Positions 35,440-46,591 are shown, counted from the first letter of the stretch. The stretch is DNA of 64,000 nucleotides from Dactylorhiza incarnata (GCA_033032865.1 JAWHQI010000049.1:372001-436000), one strand, 5' to 3'. Notes: generated from the sequence alone by a model not told the origin. A program made the numbers and translations.

Positions 35440-37917
35440 TGATGAATAGTAAATATACGCCTTTTTCTATATAGTTTTTAGTATAATTTTAATTAGATTT
35501 GTAAATAATATATGTAAATTAATGAATAAATGTTTGTTTTTGTTATTTTTGATTTTAAACTTAGTTTTATTTTAATTTGGTAAAAATTCTATAATTTTGT
35601 TAAGACACGCCCTCGGACACGCCCGTGTCCAAGGGCGTGTTCACTAATCCCTAACATTTTCTTCTCTCTGTTCTTTTTCCAGCTCAAACATCAAGTCACG
35701 CCCTCGGTCACGCCCGTGACCGAGGCCGTGTACATCAGTCACGCCTGTGTTGATTGACCAAGCCCAGATTCGAGCCAAGATGTCAATGTCACGCCCAATG
35801 TCACGGTCGTGATCGGGTCACGACCGTGACCGAGGCCGTGACTCAGCAATTTCTTCCAGAAGAACAAGGACGCCGCCCCGTCACGCCCAGCATCCGACAG
35901 CACACTGCCGACATCGAACACGCCCGTGTTCCTTGGAACACGCCCGTGTACTTCCAAAGTCGCCGGTCAAGCCTTCCAGATGCCTGCCTGGATCCAGCTG
36001 TTCTGGCTATTCGCACCCCAAGTCGTGTCACGCCCTTGGTCACGCCCGTGACCGAGGGCGTGTAATCCTAAAATTTTTTCTATAAATAGCCAGATTCAGC
36101 TGAGTGCAAGGGTTCAAAATTTTGGGAGCTTTTCTTAAGGTTTTGTTCCATTTTGCTGATTTTTGGTGTTTTGTAATTTTTGTAATTTTGCACTTTCTCT
36201 CTCTAGTTTTGTAACCCCTTTTTTGATGGAAATAAATTAAGCTTGTTTTGTAATTATTGTCTCTCTTTGTTTTAGTGTGTGTGTGTTCTCTTTTTGTTCT
36301 TTTCTTTTTAGTTTTAGTTTTTTTTGTAATTTTGTAATTTTTGTTAAGTTTGTCATTTTAATTAGTGTGTGTGTGTGTATGAGGGTAATTTTCTTGTTTT
36401 TAGCTTTGTTGTAATTTTTAGATGATTTCATATTAGTGTGTGTGAGTGTAGGAGGTGAAATAGTTTTTTTGTTTTTTTTTTATTTGTTGTCTTTACTTTC
36501 TTTTTGCCCTTTTTAGTAAGTGTGTGTGTGTGTATGAGAGTAAAATGTTCTTATTTTTATTTTCATTTTGTTATTAGTGTGTGTGAGTGTATGAGAATAG
36601 ATTTTCTTTTCTTTTTAACTTAGTTTCATTATTGTTGTGTGTGTGAGTGTATGAGTTTAGATTTGTTTTATTTTTAATTAGATTTCATTAAAGTAGAGTG
36701 GGTGTGTGTATGAGTATAAATTTTTGCTTTCTTTTAACTTAGATTTCAATTTCAAGTAGAGTGTGTGTGTGTATGAGTATAAAGTTTGCGCCTTTTTTGT
36801 AATCGAATAGCTTTCATTTCTGTTACGCATTTATTTCCCGCCTATCCGTTTGGATAGGACTCGCTCACGCATTTATTTCCCGCCTATCCGTTTGGATATG
36901 ACTCGCTCACGCATTTATTTCCCGCCTATCCGTTTGGATAGGACTTGCTCACGCATTTATTTCCCCTCTACGTATTTGGGTAGGGATCGCATTTCTTCAA
37001 TTTCTGCAATTTACAACTTTCATTTTAATTCCGTAGAGTGCGTGAGTTTTCAATTAGTGCGTCTTTTATTTTTTATATATTTGTTTTTTGCTTAATTCCG
37101 CTACCCGCTCAATCGCTTATTATCGCCGTAGTTATCATTATCTTTTTATAAAACCCTAAAAAATCCTAAGCAAAACTACTTTTTAAATTAACGTTTTCGT
37201 TCTTTTTCTTTTCATCGCTTTTCTTGGTTTTTGCTAAACGCACACCAAGCCCGCGATAGTTATCATTTTCGTCACTAGCTTTTCTATAAAATTATAAAAA
37301 TCAATTTCAAACTCTTTTCGATAAAATAATAGCGCGTTCCTAAGAAGTATAAATAATCGATACGACCTTGGAAAAATACGACCTTGATATTTCAAAAGAA
37401 ATATCCTATACTACTATCGATAAGGTCCACTTGCCTTTATTGATTTTAGTCCGGATAATTACATAAACCCAAAAGCTTTCTCTCTAAAGCACCTTTTAAA
37501 ACTCTCTTTTAAAACACTAAAAAATTTGTTGCAACACCTCTTTGGTTGTTGCAACTAGCTCAAGGTAAAAGAAATTTTAAAACGCTCTTAAAGAATTGTT
37601 GCAACTACTCAAAAAATTGTTGCAACAATATTTTCAAAAAGCTTTCAAATTTAATCTCAACATAAGCCCTTTTTCAATCTTTTCATTTAGCCTTCAAAGG
37701 ACGCGGCCGAGGAGTAATCCTCGATATTTCGAAAGAGAAAGAGTCCGTTACTTCTATCCTTCGATAGGATAACGGGTAATTCCTCAAAGTAGAATTACTC
37801 GCGGGACTATTCGAAAACGTCCGCCCAAGGTTGAATCGAAAAGAAAGAAAGAGCTTTCTTCTCTTTCTTCTCTCTTTCAAAGAGAGAGAGAGCAATCACA
37901 AATTAAAAAACGTATCA
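35440..37917 (+). repeat. 3' LTR of Athila G
   Basis: It is collinear with 24545-27028 and ends CGTATCA where the 5' copy has CGTACCA. It repeats the palindrome array (35606-36063), TATA box (about 36080-36089) and 42-bp array (36826-36993). It is followed by the TSD AATAC. Confidence 0.95.
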
Positions 37918-38025
37918 AATACACATATAAGTATCACTATTTTAATGCCTCTATAAAATTAAGTGAAAAACCTTTAATACTCTATTCACCCCCCCCCCCC
38001 TCTAGAGTAACTTTAAAATTAAACC
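37918..38025 (+). repeat. 3' LTR of copia E, second part (end truncated)
   Basis: It starts with the duplicated AATAC and continues ACACATATAAGTATCA... exactly as in the 5' LTR, through the C-run and TCTAGAG. Homology ends near 38025 (AAACC). The last bases TCACTTTCA are replaced by an unrelated GC-rich palindrome. Confidence 0.85.
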
Positions 38026-38026
38026 A

Positions 38027-38046
38027 GCGGGAATTAAGATTCCCGC
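38027..38046. repeat. Short palindrome at the copia E / gypsy H junction
   Basis: GCGGGAAT-TAAG-ATTCCCGC has 8-bp perfect arms. It sits exactly where the copia 3' LTR loses its last bases. Confidence 0.7.
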
Positions 38047-39139
38047 CGCCGGCCGATCTCATTGATGAAGAGGGTGGCATCAATAAAGCTCTCATTGATG
38101 CAGCTGCTGCTCCCCGGCGATGCAGAGGGTGGCATCCTCTGCCACTGCTGGGAGGCAGCCGCCGCCATCGGCAACTCCCCCAGTCGACTCTCCGGTGGCC
38201 TGCGATCACTCTGGCGGTGGTCTAGCATCCTGGCACCACCATCCACCATCATATTTAGGGGGGAGGAGGAGGCGGGGCGGTGGCGCGGCCTGCGTGGTCC
38301 ATGCAGGCCAAAGCTGCGCCACCTCTTCCGCTGGGAGGTCCTCCATACGCCCCTGGCTAGTTTGCCAGGGGTGGGGCTTACCTCCGGTGGTAGTTCGGCA
38401 GCTAGGCGCCTCCGGCTGCCGTCAGGGAGGACGCCGAAGCGATACAGGAAAATGCGAGGGAGGGGGAGGGCTTGTGGGTGCCGCCAGAGACACGTTCTCC
38501 GGTAGCCATGCCGCATCCCCTAGTTAGAGTAGAGGTCCTCGAGTGGGGACCTGCACCCCAGCGCCACCACTGGCGCTGGGGTGAGGCTCTCATGGCCAAG
38601 CCACCACTCAGGCCTAGACAAGGCTCGGGTGGCACTGGCAGTGCTCCGACGATGGGGAGGGGGGCGGCATGTCTCCGGGGGAGTAAGAAGGGGCAGGGGA
38701 AGGTTGTCCACCTGGAGGGGGGGGGGGGCTCGGGAGGAGGAGGGTTGTCCAGCCATTGGGGTGGCGGCGGTGGTGGCTCGGGGAGGGGCTTTCCGGCAGG
38801 GTAGGGCTCGGGCAGGGAGAGGAGGTGGATGGGGGGTGTTTAGAAAGGGGAGGGTTGGGTCCCATTTATATGGAAGACGGGGAGCCTCCCTCACTTTTTC
38901 CCGATGTGGGACTAAAGTAAGGGGTGGGTGGGGGGAGATATTTCTCCCCCTCCCCCCCTCCACTACCCTAGGGTGGCTGGCCACCATGGGTATTGGAGAG
39001 CTCTTCATGGTGGGTGGTTGGGGTGTGCTCTTCCTTGGGGAGATTCCAAAAATTTAGGAATTTGGGATGTTTTGACCAAAGTCAACTCTATGTGGGGTCC
39101 CCCATGTAGATCGAGGTCTAAGGGGTCCACTAAGACTTA

Positions 39140-39780
39140 CTGAAGTCGATTCCGAGTACGTATGCTCCGTATTTCGTATGTTATGCCGTGGCGGTCTACA
39201 AAACCTAAAACGGACATATTTCCCGTATGACCTCGGATCGGAGTGTAATGAGTTCTGTGGCACTTGTGTCAATGATTCGAGTCTAATGAAACTGACAGAA
39301 GTTGATTTGGAGTACGTCTGGTCACTATTCCAAAATAATGTGGTTGCAAAACGGTTATTTTCCCTTAACGAACTCGGATCGGGATGGAACGAATTCCGTT
39401 GCACTCGTATTGTTTGTATGAGTCAAACAGAACTGACATAAGTTGATTTGGAGTACGTCTGGTCACTATTCCACAATAATGTGGTTGTGACGTGCTACGA
39501 CACTCAAAACGGTCATTTCCCTAAACGACCTAGGATCTGGATGGAACAAATTCCGTTGCACTTGTATTGGTCGTATGAGTCTAACAGAACTGACGGGAGT
39601 CAATTTGGAGTACGTTTGGTCACTGTACACCAACGACTTAGTTGTGACGCACAACGATACTCAAAACGGTCGTTTTCTACAAACGACCTCGGATTGGAAT
39701 GGAATGAGTTCCATTACACTCGTATTGAATACACGAGACCAATGGAACTGACGAAAGTCAATTTGGATCTTCCTAGCACA
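39140..39780 (-). repeat. Diverged ~140-160-bp tandem repeats in gypsy H LTR
   Basis: Units contain GA(A/G)GT(C/T)(A/G)ATTTGGAGTACGT...GGTCACT and AACTGACxxxAGT. They recur near 39140 (diverged), 39297, 39434, 39592 and 39750. Spacing alternates around 138 and 158 bp. They are noncoding. Confidence 0.75.
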
Positions 39781-39820
39781 ATATCCCCTATTCGGGTCAC
39801 TTTCTATCTTTTGGGGTTAC

Positions 39821-39858
39821 TTTTATTGGGTCCACTAGGGTCTAGTGACCCAATAAAA
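39821..39858. repeat. Strong hairpin near the start of gypsy H LTR
   Basis: TTTTATTGGGTCCACTAG, then GGT, then CTAGTGACCCAATAAAA. The arms pair over 17 bp with one bulged C. On the element's strand it lies about 15 bases inside the LTR start. Confidence 0.85.
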
Positions 39859-39872
39859 GTTGCGATGTTACA

Positions 39873-40515
39873 ATCCAATAAAAATAAAAGGATTTTTGTC
39901 ATCAAAAATTGCCTAAGGTAGGGGTTTTTTGTGACATACCGTGGGAAAGAGTGCCGGGTATTTTTATCGAACAAGTGTCTCTGGCTCCCATGTAAACTCA
40001 TCGCGTTCGCAAATTGAACATAGGAATTTGACCATCGTAATGGTCTTGTTTCGTAGTTCCTTAATCTTGGAATCCACTATCTTCACTGGTTCGAGCTGAA
40101 TGGATCGATCAGATTGTATCGGTGCTGGTGGTGTAGAAATATGTATTTGAGACTTTTGTGATATGAGAAGATTTCACATCTTATTCAATATAAATATTGT
40201 CTCCAGACTTTTAAAGCGAATACCACAACACCCAACTCTAGGTCATGGGTTGCATAGTACAGCTCGTGCGGCTTTAACTGTCGTGATGCATTGGCGACCA
40301 CTCTGCCATGCTATATTAGCACAACTCTTAATCCTTTTAGGGATGCGTCGGTGTAGATTTGGAAGCCTTCGGTGCCTAAGGGGAGTGTCAGAATCGGGGC
40401 AGATGTTAGGCGGTTCATTAGTTCAACGAATGCTGCTTCGCATTCAGGTGTCCATTGGAACACTGTATCGTTTTTGGTGAGGGTGTTGAGTGGTAAGGCG
40501 GTCTTGGAAATGCAC
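39873..40515 (-). pseudogene. Gypsy (chromovirus-like) RT/RNase H and polyprotein C-terminus remnant
   Basis: On the minus strand, 40520 to 40311 reads TKNDTVFQWTPECEAAFVELMNRL...LTLPLGTEGFQIYTDAS, the RT-RNase H junction and first catalytic Asp of Ty3/gypsy RNase H. Lower down, in other frames, are [19 protein letters not shown] (about 40190-40260) and HKSLKYIF (about 40145-40165). The text then jumps to ERDEFTWEPETLVR followed by KYPALF, like the extreme C-terminus of gypsy Pol (about 39940-40000). Integrase is deleted and there are several frame breaks. Clearly dead. Confidence 0.8.
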
Positions 40516-41657
40516 CCCAATCAGAGTCACAATAACCTGAGATTTTATCTTCTGAGAAATGCAAGTAGAACTAGCCATATGAGAGAGTACCATGTATATA
40601 ACAGAGAACTCTTTTGGCGGTAGCAAAATGTTATTTGTGGGGATCATCAACAAAACATGAGTGAATGTTCACAAAAGACTCTAGATCATGTCTGTTCTTT
40701 GTGAGATAAATCAGAGATCCTATCAGAGATCGATAGGTCTCAGGATTAAAACTTTTTGGCTCTCTTTTTCATTTCATCAATTTGTCACTAATGTCCATTG
40801 GAGTTGCTGATGAATTGGCTTTATCAAGCTGGAATTTTGTAAGAAGATCTATAGCATATTGTTCTTGAGAGAGAAAAATAAACTGAAGCTGCTATGTAAC
40901 TTTGATTCCGAGGAAGAACCTCATGAGACAATGATCAAAAATTTCAAATTGTTGCTTTAAATTTTTTTAAGTTCATGCAACATCCCATGTGATGATCCTA
41001 TCATGATCAAATCTCTACATAGAGTTTTAGAATGGTGATTATACCTTTGTTCCTTTTGGCATAGAAATATGGCTCCACAGGGCATCGATCAAATCCAGAT
41101 CTGATGAGATGCATGTTTGTGTTGTTGTTCCATGCATGAGGGGCACGTTTTAATCCATAGAGAGCTTTAACAAGTCGACACACTTTGCCTGCTTTACCTG
41201 GAATTTCAAAACCTTAAGGTTGTTGAAGGAAGATTTCTTCAGTGTTGACTCCATTTAGGAATGTTAATTTAACATCCATTAAATGGATTATGTATTTGTT
41301 TTGAATTGCACTTGCAATTAGCATATTGGTAGTCTCTATACGTTCTACAAGCGCAAAAGTCTCTTCAAATTCCCTGCCAATAATCTGAGAGAAACCTTTT
41401 GCATCAATAAGAAATTTATAATAGGTAATTTTACCTTCTTCATCTATTTTTACCTTATAGATCCACTTAATCCCAATGACCTCTGTTTGAGGAGGGCAAT
41501 TAGTAAAAGTCCATGTGTTGTTTTTGTTCACAATGTCAAGTTCTTCTCTCTTGTCCTGAATCCATTTAGGTTGAGTGGCAGCTTCTTCATATGAGAGTGG
41601 GGCACTTGGAATTGCAACAATGTTGTAGGACTGGTGGATATCTTCTACAGTTCGCAT
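40516..41657 (-). pseudogene. Copia I reverse transcriptase and RNase H remnant
   Basis: 41657-41214 is open: PLSYEEAATQPKW...ELDIVNKNNTWTF...IGIKWIYKVK...ETFALVERIETTNML...DVKLTFLNG, typical copia RT with the first catalytic Asp in the DVK segment. Below 41214 the frame shifts repeatedly but KALYGLKRAP-like, SATPMD-like and YRSLIGSLIYL-like segments are visible, then RVLCYIHGTL and YLHFSEDKISGYCDSDWG (about 40511-40565), the start of copia RNase H. Confidence 0.85.
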
Positions 41658-41729
41658 CTTCTACGGCAATGATGGCAAATGATAGTCCAAAAATTCTTCT
41701 TCATATGAGACATGCACTTCATTATTCAG

Positions 41730-42600
41730 ATGGAGCGAGCAGGTTTCAAACCATGGCTCAACCCCGAGAATGTGAAAAGAAGGTTGGGTAGTGGAGGAAT
41801 CTTGCCAAGCCCAACCCTAAGCCAAATTATAGATAACATTATGGGACACAAGAATCTTGTTGTGGGAAGGATCATAAAGGCGATAAGATTTTGATTCAAT
41901 GGAATATCCAATCTATATTTTTCTACTTTTGGCTCTAACTTATCTATATTTTCTTTTAGTGGATAGGCAAGACAACAAAAAGTCTTGAGATGTTGTCAAT
42001 TAGGTTTTTTTGAAGAAGAGATCTTTATGTGGAGTGAATAGAGGGGTAGAGATGGTATTGATCCTGTTAAGAAGATACACCACAATGCTTCAAGCTTCTG
42101 GCCAAAAATGTTTTGGCATATTGATTGTGAACATCATGTCCCTTGCCAATTCAAAAATAGTTCTATTTCGACGTTCTACCACCCCCATTTTATTGGGGGA
42201 TTCTTGGATCCATGAGGTCCTTCCTTATACCATGCTCTTAATAGAACTAAGAGAAGGAGTTGGATAAGAACTCTCCCCTTATCATCTCTGAGAGCGGAGA
42301 TGAGATACACATGTTGTTTATTAATTTGGGTTTTAAATTTTTTGAAAATGGTGAATGTCTCATGTTTGTGAGTAAGAAAGAAAATCCATATGAATTGTGT
42401 ATCATCACTGACTAGAAGGAATTAATACCTCATGCCCCCAATTGATTCACATGGTGCAGGTACCCACAAGTCAGCTTGGAGAATTCATAGAGGCTGGATG
42501 CTTTGATTGGTTGAGCGATGAGTAAATGGCAGTTTATTGGCCTTTGCAGTTGTGCACTCTTCACAAAATTTCTATATTTTCTAACTTGGGGGGGGGGGGG
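41730..42600 (-). pseudogene. Copia I integrase remnant
   Basis: On the minus strand, segments such as LQADLWVPAPCES (about 42440-42480), DDTQFIWIFFLTHKHETF (about 42340-42400) and a QNIFGQKLEALWCIFLTGSIP stretch (about 42050-42120) follow the copia integrase core. The frame changes several times. A run of 16 or more G (about 42588-42605) interrupts the N-terminal part. Confidence 0.75.
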
Positions 42601-42780
42601 GGGGGCCAGTAAAAAGAATTTTCTAAATTACTTTTTGAATTCCATCAAAATGAAGGTGGCCCAACCAATGATGCCACAACACAATGTCATTGAGGCAAGT
42701 GTGTTGATAGGTGAGGGCCTTGTGATAAGCAGGTTTCAAGATGATTGAGGAAATCTGATTAGTAGACATCGAAGCTAAGG

Positions 42781-43173
42781 TTATGAAGTCACCAGAGGGT
42801 TTGTCAGAAATGTGGCATACATCATCACAAAGGTAACAACGTAGCCCCTTTTTATGAGTTGGCCTACACTGAGCAGATTCTGAGTGAGGTCAGGAACCCA
42901 AAGAATGTTATGTATGAACTTGGAGTCGCCATTGTTGGTGAGTATTTCTATTACCCCATTGCCTTCAATCTTCTTGGTTGTTCCATATTCCAGATACACC
43001 ACTGATTTATAGGTGGCATCAATAGTCGAGAATAAAGATTTGGAGTGACACATATGATTGGAACATCCACTATCAATGATCCACTCATATCTAATTTTGA
43101 GTTGTGACATGAAGCAAATAACATACAGTGGTTCATCTTTGGACTCTTGTAGTTCTCCCTTAGCAACTTTCAC
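42781..43173 (-). pseudogene. Copia I protease and pre-integrase remnant
   Basis: The open frame contains WIIDSGCSNHMC (active-site DSG, here with Cys after Gly) and ILWVPDLTQNLLSVGQL, the conserved copia protease / GAG-pre-integrase sequence. The frame is lost after about 42830. Confidence 0.85.
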
Positions 43174-43458
43174 ATCTTTTCACATATAGTGGCTTCATCT
43201 TTTCTTATTGTACCAATAGTTTTTTTAATGTATCCCTCTCTTACAACATTATTACTTCAATAATCAATCCTTCAGCTCATGATTGGTCATTTCACAGAGA
43301 GAACATAATAAATATCCTTTTTGGGTTGTGAGAAAAAGATCTATCTCTGCCTATCCCTCTAGCATTGGCTTTCCAAGGAGAAGAGGACTTTACTTAACAA
43401 AAACTTCTAGGTTTTCATTTGTCATGAAGTTTATGAAATTGCATTTTCATTTGAAATG

Positions 43459-43800
43459 TCATTTCCATGCTTCTGGGCTCCTTGTTAAGCCTCTCTTCAT
43501 GAGCAAATAGTGAGCCTTAAATACTGAGCAAGAGTTAAGGTTTTGAGATCTCTCAATGACATCTCCCATACTTCTTATCTGGCTAATGAGTGCACTAGTC
43601 TTTCCAAAGAAGTCTTTCACGCATGCATTTGACTTCATATGTAGATTCTCAAATTCTCTCCACAATGCTTGAAATTTAAGGGAAATTACACATCTCCGAG
43701 CCAACGAAATCTTCCTTCATTATGTCTCATGCCACTTTTGCATATGTTACTATAATGCGAGAGAAAATCTCATTGCAAATACTCTGTTGGATTAATTGAA
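43459..43800 (-). pseudogene. Copia I Gag (UBN2-type) remnant
   Basis: The minus-strand frame 43704-43459 reads LKFQALWREFENLHMK...VKDFFGKTSALISQIRSMGD, matching the central part of copia Gag proteins. The rest of Gag and the CCHC knuckle fall in shifted frames between about 43180 and 44040, with little recognisable. Confidence 0.75.
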
Positions 43801-44045
43801 GTGCTCTGTAGTTCTTCATCCTCTCTTCTTTGCAGATCTATGGGTTGTATCCCTCTCCAACTTTGGAGGTGGTGGTAATGCTAGTGCTTACTACATTCCA
43901 GGGATTATGAGAGTCGAGTAAGGTTCTCATCTTGATACTCCAAAACTCATACATATCACCAGTAGAATCTGGGACAAGAAGCTGAGGTAAGGAGGTAAAT
44001 GATAATGATATGGCTTATGGGAGTAGAAAGAATTCAGTGATCATT

Positions 44046-44225
44046 CCATTGTCTTTGATACCAGTGTAGAATAATGAAACAATAGAGGCAATGAAAGAAA
44101 TATTGAAGAAGAGAAACTCATTGATTTCATTAATACAAAATTTGCATACAATGCTTGGTTTATATAACCCTACAACGTCTGTTACAGAAATTCCTATTTA
44201 TGACATTCAATTGAAATATTAAACA
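44046..44225 (-). repeat. PBS and probable short 5' LTR of copia I
   Basis: On the minus strand TGGTATCAAAGACAATGG (44063-44046) is an initiator tRNA-Met-type PBS with one or two mismatches. The LTR ends TCTACA at 44065. A plausible start is TGTTTAATATTTC at 44225, giving about 160 bp with a TATA box (GGTTATATAAACC, about 44155-44167). The start is a guess because no second LTR exists. Confidence 0.5.
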
Positions 44226-44748
44226 ACTGATGCATTTTATTTTCTTTGCAGGTAACTGGCAGGATCGAAGATAAATGCCCCAATGGTTCAAATTGTCGTG
44301 TATATTTAATATGATCCACCGAAGGAGACGACGAGAGGGGAGATTTCTCACAAGAAGATGACTTATTGGGGGGCCCATCCTGAGTATGCTTGGAAATTGG
44401 CAAACATGATAGAGGGTGCCAACTTTCATTAGTCAACACTACATGGGAAGCAACTTTTATAGGAACCCTTGGAGGAGGAAGAGGCGATGGAATTATATTC
44501 ACCACCAGGGAAGATAGGACAACCAAACTTGTTTACATAATAAAAGCTGGAGTAGGAGCGCCCTTGGTCCCCCCCCCCCCCCCCCCCCCCCCCAACTTCT
44601 AAGTAATATGGTGGTCAAGCAAGAAGATCCGATGAAATATATATCACTATAATAGCAACGGTGCCTAGAATATCTTTGCAGAAATCAAGAATTCCAAGAA
44701 TAATATGTCGACACGACATAACATGCCCACAAATTTTGACTCACTAAG
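44226..44748. other. Unassigned sequence between copia I and element B
   Basis: An open minus-strand frame (44526-44194) is Ser/Pro-rich and matches nothing I know. A run of about 23 C lies at 44570-44593. It could be host DNA or old repeat. Confidence 0.4.
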
Positions 44749-46376
44749 TGATGAGTCCCAATTATATAAACATATATGGACTCATCTGGGCCTTTTTCTA
44801 GTCATTCCACTGTACTTTAGCCTTGTTTTAGCTCATATTTGTCATTCTATGCTAGGAGCACCTTTTGGCCGAATTTGGTGTGTTTTTATGTTTATTCTCT
44901 TTTGATAGCCTTATCGTGTTGTTGAGTGCCACTTTCAGTGGCCTGATTGGCATTTCTGTAGGAACAGGAGTCGTGTAGGTGTTCCCGGTACAATTCTGTA
45001 CAGGAACACTGCGCACGATCACTGGTTCTATTGCGCACGACCACTGGTCGTGCGCCGCTGATCGTGCGCACTTAACCACCATTTTATGAGTTCTGTTTCA
45101 ACCATTGCGCACGACCACTTACTATAATGCGCACGACCACTGGTCGTGCGCCACTGGTCGTGCGAACATTATATTTTATAAATTTCTTACATTGCAGGCT
45201 CCGCCCAGGCAGGCGCACGATCACAGGATTCTAGTGCGCACGACCACTGGTCGTGCGCCACTGATCGTGCGCACTGTTTATTCCAGCGCCTATTTAAAGA
45301 CCTGCTCGCGAATTCGGTCGGGAGTTGATTCCAGTCCGCCGTTTTCTCGCTCAAGAGCCCCGATTTCGCCCCTCCATCTCCGCCCACCATCTGGAGGTGC
45401 TCCGGGCTTGTTCTTCACGTCAATCTTGAGCCGGAGCTTCCACTCGGCCTCCTCCTTCATCCTAGCGCTTCAAAGGAAGATCTAGCCACCATCGCCATCA
45501 AGCAAGAGGAAGTTTGCAACCTCTACCGGATCGTGAGATGAAGAAGACGGGCTCATTGGAGAGTAGTGACAGCTCTCTCTACCCCGGACGTAGTTGCGGA
45601 CCTAGCTCGGATGCGGATTGACAACCCGACGATTCCAACCGTGAATCTACAACGAGCCTTCGGATTCGGTCGATTTCTTGCCTTGTTCTTCTCTTATTGA
45701 TGTATATGTAGTTAGAGCTAACATTATGATGAAGTAGCACTTAACTTTATTTGCATTTCTATACATTTCATGTCTATGTGAAATTCTTTACTGTTTGAGT
45801 TGCTTGAGGTGCGCCCCATTCCATCCTCCATTCCGCCGTCACGTTCGTGTGCCGCACTAGTAATTGCTAGTGGCGTGCTTGTCGGCGAGGTGCTTGCGAC
45901 CCTCATTCCGCCGTTCTCTCCATTCCATCTGTATGCCTACTCTTCCATCCGCCTAGCGAAGCGTGGCACAGCGGCCCGTGTAATCCATTCGCCTAACGAA
46001 GCAGTGCGCTCAAGGCCTGCACAGTTCGACTCTGCATGCCTACTCGTCCACCCGCCCTTGCGACGCAGCGTGCTCAAGGCCTGCCTAGTCTCCATCCCGC
46101 CAAGCGAAGCATTGCATAGCGGCATTGCATAGGAGTAGTTGTAGTTGTTTTCTTTTATTTTCCAAAAGCCAAACCAACTCTCCCGCATTCCATTCGACCC
46201 TTAGGAATTCGATCTCAAGTCCTTCCTTGAAAGTTAACTCCACCTTACTGTGTTCCTTCGAGATTCGATACTCGGAGATTACTCCTCGTTTTATATTACT
46301 TGAACGATCGGTACACTGCCGTTTCGTGCCGCAGTCGAGCTACCGCCTATAGCGGTGTGCGAGATTTGCGCCATCA
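44749..46376 (+). repeat. 5' LTR of element B
   Basis: It starts TGATGAGTCC and ends GCGCCATCA, and aligns with 49571-51194 with modest divergence. U3 carries the palindrome array, annotated separately. The ORFs inside it are shadows of repeats such as ATCCCGCC. Confidence 0.9.
45008..45300 (+). promoter_or_regulatory. U3 palindrome array and TATA-like box, element B 5' LTR
   Basis: Three blocks carry GCGCACGACCAC-TGGTCGTGCGCC palindromes (about 45011-45069, 45108-45166 and 45210-45275). CTATTTAAAG follows at about 45290-45299. The 3' LTR repeats this at 49830-50122. Confidence 0.7.
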
Positions 46377-46382
46377 AGTTTT

Positions 46383-46400
46383 TGGCGCCGTTGTCGGGGA
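46383..46400 (+). promoter_or_regulatory. Primer binding site of element B (tRNA-Asp)
   Basis: TGGCGCCGTTGTCGGGGA lies six bases after the LTR end. It differs from the Athila G site by a single base (C to T). Confidence 0.9.
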
Positions 46401-46591
46401 ACACAGTTGTGTGAGTTTTCTGGAGAGGGAGAATCTGAGAGAGAAGCCATTCCATTTGTAAATCATATTCCTTTGTTTTATTTCCTCGTATTCTGTTTCC
46501 TGTTTTTAATTAGGTTGCGTTAGTAATTTTTGTTAGGTGTGGTATTTTGCACAATAGTGTTTTTCTTTTTGAATCGTATTATCTTCACACT

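Larger units (their letters stand above)
24545..37917 (+). mobile_element. Element G: complete Athila-type Ty3/gypsy retrotransposon
   Basis: It is 13,373 bp with LTRs of 2,484 and 2,478 bp, TSD AATAC (24540-24544 and 37918-37922), a tRNA-Asp PBS, one uninterrupted gag-pol ORF and a PPT against the 3' LTR. The Gag, the DLGAS protease and the tRNA-Asp primer identify the Athila lineage. No env-like ORF follows pol. The LTR pair shows only scattered substitutions and a few 1-5 bp indels, and the ORF is open, so insertion into copia E is recent. Confidence 0.95.
18554..38025 (+). mobile_element. Element E: degraded Ty1/copia element, disrupted by solo LTR F and Athila G
   Basis: LTRs are at 18554-19938 and 23278-24544 plus 37923-38025, the second interrupted by element G. 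The PBS (19941) matches initiator tRNA-Met, and a polypurine tract precedes the 3' LTR. The internal region keeps a short Gag-like ORF, a fragment of integrase and purine-rich sequence. Protease, RT and RNase H are gone. No TSD is visible: the left side is retroelement sequence and the right LTR lacks its last ~10 bases. Confidence 0.85.
38026..39872 (-). repeat. LTR of gypsy element H (minus strand)
   Basis: On the minus strand an LTR starts TGTAACATCGC at 39872, just downstream of the 3' end of a gypsy polyprotein remnant, so this is a 3' LTR. It runs to about 38026, next to the truncated copia E LTR; its end is uncertain. The region 38040-38950 is GC-rich and opens ORFs in most frames on both strands, as expected from composition. 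None matches a known protein. Repeats at 39140-39780 lie inside. Confidence 0.65.
40516..44225 (-). mobile_element. Element I: decayed Ty1/copia element, minus strand
   Basis: On the minus strand the order is LTR/PBS (44225-44046), Gag, protease, integrase, RT, RNase H. That is the Ty1/copia gene order. Every domain is broken by frameshifts or stops. The 3' end is lost: in the middle of RNase H the sequence switches to gypsy H at about 40515. No 3' LTR is seen. Confidence 0.85.

Noticed and set aside
38062..39143. Overlapping GC-rich ORFs of 70-160 codons on both strands
   Set aside because: They open in nearly every frame because the region is GC-rich and stop-poor. Translations are Gly/Arg/Pro low-complexity, and the stretch lies inside a gypsy LTR.
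44194..44526. Host-gene exon (Ser/Pro-rich minus-strand frame next to a TTTCTTTGCAG acceptor-like site)
   Set aside because: The acceptor is on the strand opposite to the ORF, and no neighbouring exon or recognisable domain is present.
46547..46591. Upstream extension of the element B ORF
   Set aside because: The frame is open to a TTG at 46547, but no ATG occurs before 46592. Plant translation normally needs ATG.
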